A stretch of 6,005 bases of DNA from Candidatus Hodarchaeota archaeon (GTDB lineage Archaea > Asgardarchaeota > Heimdallarchaeia > Hodarchaeales > YT1-057). Positions 1-4,641 of this stretch are shown here, one piece after another. The position numbers and the translations under genes are program-made. The notes beneath the pieces were generated by a model. That model searched no databases. It was not told the DNA's origin and was given only the letters and a program-made list of their open reading frames with translations. Position 1 is the first letter of the stretch. Each line of letters starts with the position of its first letter. Where the stretch lies: assembly GCA_016839955.1 (NCBI GenBank), contig JAEOTI010000365.1, positions 1 through 6,005 on the forward strand, read 5' to 3'.

Positions 1-327
1 AATTTTCAAAAATCATTAAAGAAATATATTAAGAAGAACATAGGGTTGAAAAATTCAGTGAGGGAAGCACTTGAACAATTAGAAGTGGATCCCTATTTTC
101 AAACAGAACGAATGACAGCATTCCAAGGAAAACGAAAAATCCGCATTAGAAAATCAAAATTACGGATAATTTTCTGCATCTGTGAAGAATGTCGGAAACT
201 GGAAGAGGAAGAGCTGAATAATTGTCATAATTGTAACAAGAATGTAGATGAAACAGTTATTGTGCGCCATATAGATAAAAGGGGTCGTGCATACTCAACA
301 GGAAGAGGTAGAAAATCACGTTTTTAG
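1..327 (+). CDS. RelE/ParE-family toxin with zinc-ribbon insertion, 5' end cut by window edge
   Basis: The reading frame is open from base 1, and the residues before the first possible start (TTG at 46) look coding (FQKSLKKYIKKN, typical of a RelE N-terminus). The gene therefore probably begins left of the window and the TTG is not the true start. The visible part has 108 residues: a helical segment ending in LEVDPYF, then the RelE core strands FQGKRKIRIRKSKLRIIF, then a final strand VIVRHIDKRGRAY. Between these last strands sits CxxC-x10-CxxC (CEEC and CHNC), a probable zinc ribbon, which I associate with archaeal RelE homologues. RelE proteins are mRNA interferases that cut mRNA on the ribosome and are held inactive by a partner antitoxin. 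No antitoxin is visible downstream, so it may lie upstream outside the window. Family assignment is fairly firm; activity is not shown. Confidence 0.8.
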   Translation, partial: NFQKSLKKYIKKNIGLKNSVREALEQLEVDPYFQTERMTAFQGKRKIRIRKSKLRIIFCICEECRKLEEEELNNCHNCNKNVDETVIVRHIDKRGRAYSTGRGRKSRF

Positions 328-400
328 TTATGCAGCTAGAAGATTTGTTTACCAAATAGAATTAAATGGTCTTGCTTCAGACTTATGGAGAAAAACAATT

Positions 401-646
401 ATGAAAAAACCTGTGTTTGAAGTTAAAGCTAAAGATTCAAGGACTGGAAAAATCACAGACATTGGCTTGAGTTCAAATGTTGTAATAACTGAAGAAAACA
501 TCTTACTAATTCTTAATGATGTTTTACGTGATTCGATTGATAAAGATGATACATTTATTGTCAAAGTTTTAAGAAAATGGGACTCTAAGGACTTAAAGAA
601 AGCAATTAAATATTTCATTGATAACAGAGGTCACTGGATCGAGTAA
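401..646 (+). CDS. Small hypothetical protein (81 aa)
   Basis: I do not recognise a family. The start at ATG 401 (MKKPVFEVKAKD) is chosen because GGAG lies 10 bases upstream (387-390). The frame stays open to a GTG at 287, but that start would overlap the RelE gene by 41 bp and add an unconvincing N-terminus. The protein is charged and soluble, with no signal peptide or membrane segment. It seems to have an N-terminal strand pair (VFEVKAKD, GKITDIG), a central helix around residues 31-43, a strand TFIVKVL (51-57), and a C-terminal helix DLKKAIKYFIDNRG (64-77). It follows the toxin gene on the same strand after a 73-bp gap. Nothing suggests that it is the antitoxin beyond that position. Confidence 0.6.
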   Translation: MKKPVFEVKAKDSRTGKITDIGLSSNVVITEENILLILNDVLRDSIDKDDTFIVKVLRKWDSKDLKKAIKYFIDNRGHWIE

Positions 647-662
647 GAATCAATAAGGGAGA

Positions 663-670
663 TTTTATAA
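663..670 (+). promoter_or_regulatory. Possible TATA box for the 98-aa gene
   Basis: TTTTATAA lies about 55 bases before the start at 725. With the usual archaeal TATA-to-start-site distance, transcription would begin near 690-695 and leave a leader of about 30 bases. The local AT-richness makes chance matches likely, and read-through from the gene upstream is equally possible. Confidence 0.2.
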
Positions 671-724
671 CTCAAATGGAAGAGAATAGAACCTTGATTT
701 CCCCAAATAATTGGAGATGATTAA

Positions 725-1021
725 TTGGAAGACAGAAAAGCCAAAGTATATTGGTTTCAAAAACCAAAAGATGATCGTGATATATTAATTTTTGATCCTG
801 GTTACCATGGAGGGGATATTCATATTTATGAGCATAATGAAACAATGAATGCAACACGACTTGAAGAGCAATTGAAGAAATATGGCTATCATATGGATTG
901 GAAAATAATTCGTCCAAGTGATCCCGTGACAAAAGAAGAACTAAACGATGCTCTAAGCAGAGTCACACGTTATATTCATGAACTTCAAGATCTTCTTGAA
1001 AGAGGATTGAAAAATAACTAA
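725..1021 (+). CDS. Small hypothetical protein (98 aa)
   Basis: No family recognised. The start must be TTG 725 or later because an in-frame TAA ends one base before it (722-724). GGAG at 713-716, 8 bases upstream, supports TTG. The protein begins with a strand-like stretch AKVYWFQKP. It continues with a turn-rich, acidic and aromatic segment (FDPGYHGGDIHIYEHNET, residues 23-40) and ends in two helices, RLEEQLKKYGYH (45-56) and a long amphipathic one from KEELNDALSRV through ELQDLLERGLKN (70-97). That last helix could drive dimerisation. There are no membrane segments or cysteines. It is the last plus-strand gene before a convergent junction. The coherent amphipathic pattern and ribosome-binding site make it likely to be real. 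Confidence 0.6.
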   Translation: MEDRKAKVYWFQKPKDDRDILIFDPGYHGGDIHIYEHNETMNATRLEEQLKKYGYHMDWKIIRPSDPVTKEELNDALSRVTRYIHELQDLLERGLKNN

Positions 1022-1025
1022 TCAA

Positions 1026-1034
1026 AATTTTTTC
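1026..1034 (+). terminator. Probable T-tract terminator after the plus-strand genes
   Basis: A run of T residues (1028-1033) begins about 6 bases past the stop codon of the 98-aa gene and precedes a convergent gene. Archaeal RNA polymerase often terminates at such T tracts without a strong hairpin. A weak hairpin (GACAA 1044-1048 with TTGTC 1059-1063) follows and is probably not needed. Confidence 0.35.
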
Positions 1035-1110
1035 CCTAGTAACGACAAAATTTAGTTATTGTCCTAATGTTATTTTGGAAGGAATTGTATCCTATCTTCT
1101 TGATTATCCA

Positions 1111-1821
1111 TTATATAAATTTATCAAATGCCAAAATAATTTTTGGGACTTTTAAAACTACCTCTTTACAGAATTGAAGCACATCAATTTCTGTATCTTC
1201 AAAAACAATAGATGCCCATGTTCTTTTAGGATTTAATTTCGGATCAATTGTGTTTATAGGAGTATCGATATTTATTGTCTTTTCTTTCACGAGTACACCT
1301 TTCACTGTGGTATTATGAAGAATCACTGTGCCTCTATTTTTAATTTTAACAACACCATCCCCTAATGTTGTAGCAGTTTCACCAATCTTTACTTGGCCAA
1401 CTAAACGAAGATGTCTTTCATTTGATTTGTCTCGAAAGAACTCTAACCACTCAAAATCCTTATTATATGGTTGCACAGAATCGAGAAAGCTATATACATT
1501 TGGAAAAAGAGTTTGAAAATTGGTACATTTTATTTTCCTAAAGTTTTTTGAAAATTTATCCCTATCAGTTATAATAGGGAAATATACTCTTCTTTCTGCT
1601 TTTTTCCGATCTTCAGGGGATAATATAGGAGCAATATATTTTGAAAAGAACTGATACATAATTTGATCTAAGATATTTCTTAATTTTTGGAGAATTTCTT
1701 GTGTCAAGTTTCTTGTTTTATGAGAAACAGATTTCTCTTTGAGATTGGTGTTATAATGGTTTTTAAGATCGCCCAGAAGTTCTTTAGCTCTTTTAATTTG
1801 GCTTATTATCTCGTTATTCAT
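1111..1821 (-). CDS. 236-aa protein, helical domain with HEPN-like R-x6-H motif plus beta-rich C-terminus
   Basis: No named family is certain. Residues 1-65 are helical (KRAKELLGDLKNH, then LRNILDQIMYQFF). Next come FPI (81-83), a QPY motif (117-119), and R130-DKSNER-H137. The order LDxxxY, FPI, QPY, then an N-x2-[KR]-H-type helix is one I associate with widespread uncharacterised HEPN-like proteins of bacterial and archaeal accessory regions. R130 followed by a polar D and by H137 fits the HEPN ribonuclease signature R-x4-6-H. Residues 138-236 look beta-rich (LRLVGQVKIG, GVVKIKNRGTVIL, KGVLVKEKTINID, WASIVFEDTEIDVL) and may form a separate domain. The start is ATG 1821, with no strong ribosome-binding site. 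It follows the ParB unit on the same strand after 116 bp and probably has its own promoter. A role in RNA cleavage or defence is inference only. Confidence 0.75.
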   Translation of the reverse strand: MNNEIISQIKRAKELLGDLKNHYNTNLKEKSVSHKTRNLTQEILQKLRNILDQIMYQFFSKYIAPILSPEDRKKAERRVYFPIITDRDKFSKNFRKIKCTNFQTLFPNVYSFLDSVQPYNKDFEWLEFFRDKSNERHLRLVGQVKIGETATTLGDGVVKIKNRGTVILHNTTVKGVLVKEKTINIDTPINTIDPKLNPKRTWASIVFEDTEIDVLQFCKEVVLKVPKIILAFDKFI

Positions 1822-1846
1822 TTTTAAATCTCAATTTGATTATGTA

Positions 1847-1860
1847 TGCATAGCTATGCA
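1847..1860. promoter_or_regulatory. Perfect 14-bp palindrome, candidate operator or ParB site
   Basis: TGCATAGCTATGCA is a perfect inverted repeat with no spacer. Its centre is 33 bases upstream of the ATG of the minus-strand 236-aa gene, where the TATA/BRE region of an archaeal promoter would lie. It also sits just past the 3' end of the ParB unit. It could be an operator for a dimeric regulator or a parS-like site for the ParB encoded here. Its symmetry and length resemble parS sites, but the sequence differs from the well-known bacterial one. Confidence 0.4.
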
Positions 1861-1937
1861 CCTTTTTTACTAAGGAAAGGGATTCTCCACTATGAAATTG
1901 ATTTTCCCCTGTTTTTCAAACTTTCGTAGTAGTGAAG

Positions 1938-2711
1938 TTAAAAAGCCATAAGTTTGTCGCTTTGGGTATCCAGACGATAGAGAATTAATTCAATTTGATG
2001 GCTATTAAATTCCAGGTATTTTCGTTGCGGGATAGCGGTATCTTTCCAAAATTTGTTTCCTCTAAGTCCACGTTGTAAAGGTTGGCCAATAAGAAACAAA
2101 TGGTCTTGTCCTTTGTCATTATTAGGCTTAAGACAGTCAGTGCTAAGGATACTGCGAATTCTTCTAAGAGCTGGATGTTGCGCAGACGATATGATATTTC
2201 GAGTAAGGAGGTCATACTTGATCATTTCATAGGGATTCGCAACATGTAATCGTAATCTTCGTCTTAATGCTGGAGCACGATTACCGTAGGCTATATCTGA
2301 CGAATATATTTCGTCAGCTCCTTCAAAAATTGACCTATCAGCCAATTTAGGTGGAATGTCATTGATGGAGCCACGAGTTTGTATGACAGCTTCTGGAACA
2401 CCTAATTGTGCTCGAATCTCTTCCCATAATTCATATTGGGTTACTCGTGTTTCGTCTTTTGGTTCTGTAGAACCCCATTCGACTACTGTTCTTGTCGATG
2501 TACCTGGGATAGTTTTAACTTCAAAGTTTAGATCACTAACATGTTTTTTGTCTTCAATCTTTGATCTACCTTCACTAACATGAGCAGTAAGCCCATAAAG
2601 CTCCTGTTTGGCATCAAGCTGAGCTTGAAGCGACAAAACAGGGAGTAAATCAACATTGACAGGGAAGTCAGGATTTCTTATTCTAAGCGATTGTGCGAGT
2701 TTTCTTTTCAT
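1938..2711 (-). CDS. Hypothetical protein, last gene of the ParB unit (257 aa)
   Basis: I do not recognise it. The start at ATG 2711 lies 5 bp after the parB stop codon, and its ribosome-binding site AAGGA (2722-2726) lies inside the end of parB, so the two genes are probably translationally linked. The protein appears soluble. Its N-terminal part (1-60) is charged and helical. A strand-rich segment follows (LNFEVKTIPG 61-70; RTVVEWGSTEP 74-84), then a helix QYELWEEIRAQLGV (92-105). A basic cluster, RAPALRRRLRL (145-155), leads into NPYEMIKYDLLTRNIISS. The C-terminus has HLFLIGQPLQRGLRG (204-218) and a strand-helix ending. The basic patch would allow nucleic-acid binding, but no known DNA-binding or catalytic motif is visible. 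Gene order suggests that it works with ParB. Confidence 0.7.
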   Translation of the reverse strand: MKRKLAQSLRIRNPDFPVNVDLLPVLSLQAQLDAKQELYGLTAHVSEGRSKIEDKKHVSDLNFEVKTIPGTSTRTVVEWGSTEPKDETRVTQYELWEEIRAQLGVPEAVIQTRGSINDIPPKLADRSIFEGADEIYSSDIAYGNRAPALRRRLRLHVANPYEMIKYDLLTRNIISSAQHPALRRIRSILSTDCLKPNNDKGQDHLFLIGQPLQRGLRGNKFWKDTAIPQRKYLEFNSHQIELILYRLDTQSDKLMAF

Positions 2712-2716
2712 TCATT

Positions 2717-3799
2717 CTATTTCCTTAAAAATTGTGGATCTGCTTCTTCTCTTTTACCTGCTTCTTCAAAGTTTTTCCCTGCTTGGTCTTTGCATTCTTC
2801 CATTGTATTATCTTTGTGACAAATCCAACGTAAATGTTCAAACGCTGGTTTTCCACAATACGGGCAAAAGAGATTATTTAGAACGGTTAGTATTTCAAGG
2901 TGAGCTTGCCAGTTACGTCTATGTCGTCCCCGTTCTTGAACGATTGGTTTGGCTAAGACCGCTGCTGTTTCCTTTTCACCAATTTCAACAGCACGTCGAA
3001 GTTCCTCAATTGTTTCTTCTGGGACCTCAATGCTATATCCTTCTGTTCTATCACCGATAATCTCTATGGGAACACTGGAAGTTAGAATGGCTTCTCGTTC
3101 ATCTTCAGGGAGTTTTTTGATTTGTGTGATAAATTTCATTGCCTTTTTTTGGCCCATTTCTTGCTGAACTATTTTCTCATAAGTGCGTTGTTGAAGATCT
3201 TTGTCATCAATTCTTGATAATCCTGTTAATATGAATTCTGATATTCTTTCTTCTTTTGGTTTTTTAAATTCAGTTTTGATAATATTTTGTTCAACAGAAG
3301 CAGCATGTAGCCAGTTTTTTATCGTTGGTAAAGGTTTGTTGATTTTATTGCAAACTGTAATAGTTTTAGTCTCTGTAACCATTCCAGTTCTTCTTTCTTT
3401 TTGAATCAAACGATCGATTTCAAGCGCAATCGCTTTGGGACTCTTTTTAATGTTATAAAATCTAAATATTTCGATTGTGCCTCTTCCTTTTTCTGACATA
3501 GTTAGATCTTTTCTGTGAACATTTTCAATCAATGATTCTAATCTTTGTCTTCCGTCATCAATGTCTTTGATGATGGCTGCTATTTTTTCTAAACCTGCAA
3601 ATTGAGCTGCTCGCCATCGTCTTTCGCCTGCAATGATTTGATAATTGTCTTTTCCGTGTGGTTTTACTAATATAGGATTGAGAAGATCAAATTCTTCTAT
3701 CGAATCAGCAAGCTCTTGTATTTCTTCTTTGTTGAAGGTTTCTCGTGGCTGAAAAGGACTTGGACTGATTTGGTTTATAGGAATTTCTTGGATTTCCAT
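2717..3799 (-). CDS. parB: ParB-family DNA partition/CTPase protein with C-terminal zinc-finger-like extension (360 aa)
   Basis: ParB proteins bind parS sites, use CTP to clamp and slide on DNA, and act in plasmid or chromosome segregation. The N-terminal ParB/Spo0J domain is clear: IPINQISPSPFQPR (6-19), EEIQELADSIEEFDLLNPILV (25-45), the phosphate-binding box GERRWRAAQFAGL (58-70), and the ENxxRxDL box ENVHRKDL (92-99). The middle (about 105-170) is helical and should hold the helix-turn-helix, in the region of SPKAIALEIDRL and LPTIKNWLHAASV. The C-terminus lacks an obvious leucine-zipper-like dimer domain. It carries CPYCG (312-316) followed by C327, H328 and C336, a likely zinc-binding extension. 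ATG 3799 lies 4 bp after the preceding stop codon, with AGGGTTG upstream. No ParA ATPase is adjacent. The family call is firm; a segregation role is inferred. Confidence 0.92.
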   Translation of the reverse strand: MEIQEIPINQISPSPFQPRETFNKEEIQELADSIEEFDLLNPILVKPHGKDNYQIIAGERRWRAAQFAGLEKIAAIIKDIDDGRQRLESLIENVHRKDLTMSEKGRGTIEIFRFYNIKKSPKAIALEIDRLIQKERRTGMVTETKTITVCNKINKPLPTIKNWLHAASVEQNIIKTEFKKPKEERISEFILTGLSRIDDKDLQQRTYEKIVQQEMGQKKAMKFITQIKKLPEDEREAILTSSVPIEIIGDRTEGYSIEVPEETIEELRRAVEIGEKETAAVLAKPIVQERGRHRRNWQAHLEILTVLNNLFCPYCGKPAFEHLRWICHKDNTMEECKDQAGKNFEEAGKREEADPQFLRK

Positions 3800-3803
3800 T
3801 GTT

Positions 3804-4025
3804 TCAACCCTGTTCCTTGATTAATTCCATGGCTATTTCTTGCCAACCAACCTGGGTTATTTCCCATTTTTCAGCTTCAGTATTGATACTAAGGATTTTG
3901 GTTTTCTCTGTATTGCCTTTTAAGACAATATCTTTCATCTGAGCGATTGCTTCTGATCTTTCCATAAATATCCACTTGTCTTTACCTGCGTCTAAGACAT
4001 AGAATTGATTTCCTTCTAGTTTCAT
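3804..4025 (-). CDS. Small hypothetical protein between RHH gene and parB (73 aa)
   Basis: No family recognised. ATG 4025 is preceded by AGGTGAGA (4031-4038), the best ribosome-binding site in the window. The stop codon is 4 bp from parB, so this gene clearly belongs to the same transcript. The protein is acidic and compact. An N-terminal strand pair around FYVLDAGKDKWIFM (8-21) is followed by helix SEAIAQMKDIVLKG (24-37), strand TKILSIN (42-48), strand EKWEITQV (52-59), and helix WQEIAMELIKE (61-71). This beta-alpha-beta-beta-alpha pattern with several tryptophans suggests a small folded domain, possibly a protein-protein adaptor. It has no cysteines or membrane segment. A role with ParB or the RHH protein is inference from position. 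Confidence 0.7.
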   Translation of the reverse strand: MKLEGNQFYVLDAGKDKWIFMERSEAIAQMKDIVLKGNTEKTKILSINTEAEKWEITQVGWQEIAMELIKEQG

Positions 4026-4040
4026 TGTTTTCTCACCTTT

Positions 4041-4190
4041 TTAAGCTGGGATAGCCAACGTTTCCTCTCTTTCACGATAATAATCGAGTAAGAAGTTCAC
4101 AGCTTCATCAAAACTGCGAAATTGTTTCTCTGCCCTCAAAATATCCAATATTCTATGAGTTTCTTCTTCAAGAATAACTGTTTTTTTCAT
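4041..4190 (-). CDS. Ribbon-helix-helix DNA-binding protein, first gene of the ParB unit (49 aa)
   Basis: This short gene encodes MKKTVILEEETHRILDILR at its start and a second helix SFDEAVNFLLDYYRER (26-41). The layout is that of the MetJ/Arc/CopG ribbon-helix-helix fold: a basic N-terminal strand (KKTVILE) that enters the DNA major groove as a dimer, helix 1 (EETHRILDILRAEK), a short turn with F24 and S26, and helix 2. AGGGAT lies about 6 bases before ATG 4190 and a TATA-like box lies about 40 bases before it. The next gene starts 15 bp after the stop codon. RHH proteins commonly repress their own operons and, in plasmids, can act as partition or centromere-binding proteins (CopG, Omega, ParG). 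The tandem repeats just upstream fit that mode. An antitoxin-like role is possible, but the neighbouring genes are not recognisable toxins. Confidence 0.8.
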   Translation of the reverse strand: MKKTVILEEETHRILDILRAEKQFRSFDEAVNFLLDYYREREETLAIPA

Positions 4191-4218
4191 GGTTTATCCC
4201 TATGTTTTCGAAGTCTTT

Positions 4219-4256
4219 CAAACTTATAAACTTTTATACAATTTACACAACTTACA
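4219..4256 (-). repeat. Imperfect tandem 9-11-bp repeats over the ParB-unit promoter
   Basis: Read on the minus strand, TGTAAGTTG (4256-4248) and TGTAAATTG (4247-4239) are adjacent and match at 8 of 9 bases. Two looser copies follow, TATAAAAGTTT (4238-4228) and TATAAGTTTG (4228-4219). The spacing is close to one helical turn. Short direct repeats in this position are typical binding sites for cooperative RHH dimers, and the RHH gene starts about 30 bases downstream. Confidence 0.5.
4231..4238 (-). promoter_or_regulatory. TATA box of the RHH-ParB unit
   Basis: TATAAAAG on the minus strand is a good archaeal TATA box. A start about 25 bases downstream falls near 4207-4210, which leaves a leader of about 18 bases that carries the AGGGAT ribosome-binding motif before ATG 4190. 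The box lies inside the tandem repeats, so a protein bound to them would block it. Confidence 0.5.
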
Positions 4257-4320
4257 TCTTTTAATGAGTTCAGAAAAGAAACCCATGATGAAAAATATTA
4301 TGAAATCTATTTGCTTTCCC

Positions 4321-4505
4321 AGCGTTTCTCGATGTCTCCCTCCTGGAGAATAAAAAATCCTCTCTCCAGTTTTGAAAGGGCGGAAAATTTTATGAGAAAG
4401 GGTTGTCCCTTCGGGAGAGATTCAAACTGGCTGGTTGGCTCGGAATAGGACACATCGAGAAATTAAGTGGATTTGAGGGAAAACTCTTCACGAGATCCCT
4501 TTTTA
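4321..4505 (+). ncRNA. Candidate structured RNA in a GC-rich island (strand tentative)
   Basis: An 11-bp arm at 4325-4335 pairs perfectly with 4452-4462. The stem continues after one C/C mismatch with TCC 4337-4339 against GGA 4448-4450, closing a domain of about 138 bases. Inside, CTGGAGA 4343-4349 pairs with TCTCCAG 4363-4369, TTTGAA 4371-4376 pairs with TTCAAA 4421-4426, and AAGGG 4398-4402 pairs with CCCTT 4407-4411 across a TTGT loop. Alternative pairings exist (4366-4376 with 4421-4430, one bulge; 4361-4367 with 4414-4420). In AT-rich archaea, a GC-rich island between genes is a known hallmark of stable RNA. A TATA-like stretch (4291-4300) lies about 25 bases before the stem, and a T tract at 4500-4504 could end the transcript. 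I match it to no known RNA family. A decayed mobile element or a cruciform protein-binding site are alternatives. Confidence 0.4.
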
Positions 4506-4571
4506 GCTTTCATTATCAACAGTGTAGAATCCATATTCTTATTCGAGTTAATCGTACGAATTTACTAAAAT

Positions 4572-4579
4572 TTTATATA
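4572..4579 (+). promoter_or_regulatory. TATA box of the LRR membrane protein gene
   Basis: TTTATATA lies about 65 bases before ATG 4642. Transcription would start near 4600, giving a leader of about 40 bases. That leader includes a small inverted repeat, TTGGT-T-ACCAA (4615-4625), and the AGAGGGA ribosome-binding site (4629-4635). The whole area is AT-rich, so the exact box is uncertain. Confidence 0.4.
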
Positions 4580-4641
4580 CAATTTTTTACCAAATGATCA
4601 TATATCCCTTAAATTTGGTTACCAATTAAGAGGGAATAATA

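Larger units (their letters stand above)
4191..4641. other. Divergent intergenic region with promoters, repeats and GC-rich island
   Basis: These 451 bp separate the minus-strand ParB unit from the plus-strand LRR gene and hold no convincing gene. By hand count, 4201-4320 and 4501-4620 are about 26% and 24% G+C, while 4321-4460 is about 46%. From left to right the region contains the ParB-unit promoter and its tandem repeats (4219-4256), the GC-rich island with nested inverted repeats, a T tract, and the LRR gene promoter. Confidence 0.7.

Noticed and set aside
46..48. TTG as the start codon of the RelE-type gene
   Set aside because: The frame is open back to base 1 and the extra 15 residues look like a RelE N-terminus, so the start is probably outside the window.
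287..400. GTG 287 as the start of the 81-aa gene
   Set aside because: It would overlap the toxin gene by 41 bp and has no clear ribosome-binding site; ATG 401 has GGAG upstream.
676..720. 14-codon open frame (MEENRTLISPNNWR) before the 98-aa gene
   Set aside because: It is very short, its ribosome-binding motif is poorly spaced, and nothing supports a leader-peptide role.
1040..1063. Hairpin GACAA/TTGTC as an intrinsic terminator
   Set aside because: Only five base pairs with a ten-base loop and no T tract after it; the T run at 1028-1033 is the better candidate.
2656..3404. Plus-strand open frames opposite parB and the 257-aa gene
   Set aside because: They lie antisense to well-supported genes, lack ribosome-binding sites and encode low-complexity hydrophobic or serine-rich products typical of shadow frames.
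4285..4291. ATGATGA resembling a C box of a box C/D guide RNA
   Set aside because: No matching D box (CTGA) occurs at a suitable distance, and the GC-rich island starts further downstream.
4325..4462. Miniature transposable element with 15-bp terminal inverted repeats
   Set aside because: No target-site duplication flanks the arms (AGCG against TTAA) and there is no second copy in the window. It remains only an alternative to the RNA reading.
4403..4597. 64-codon plus-strand open frame in the intergenic region
   Set aside because: It runs through the inverted-repeat island, starts at a TTG inside a hairpin loop, and its product has no coherent domain pattern. A transposase remnant crossed my mind but no motif supports it.
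4615..4625. TTGGT-T-ACCAA as an operator of the LRR gene
   Set aside because: It is a short imperfect palindrome in AT-rich sequence, so chance is likely. It is mentioned only in the promoter entry.
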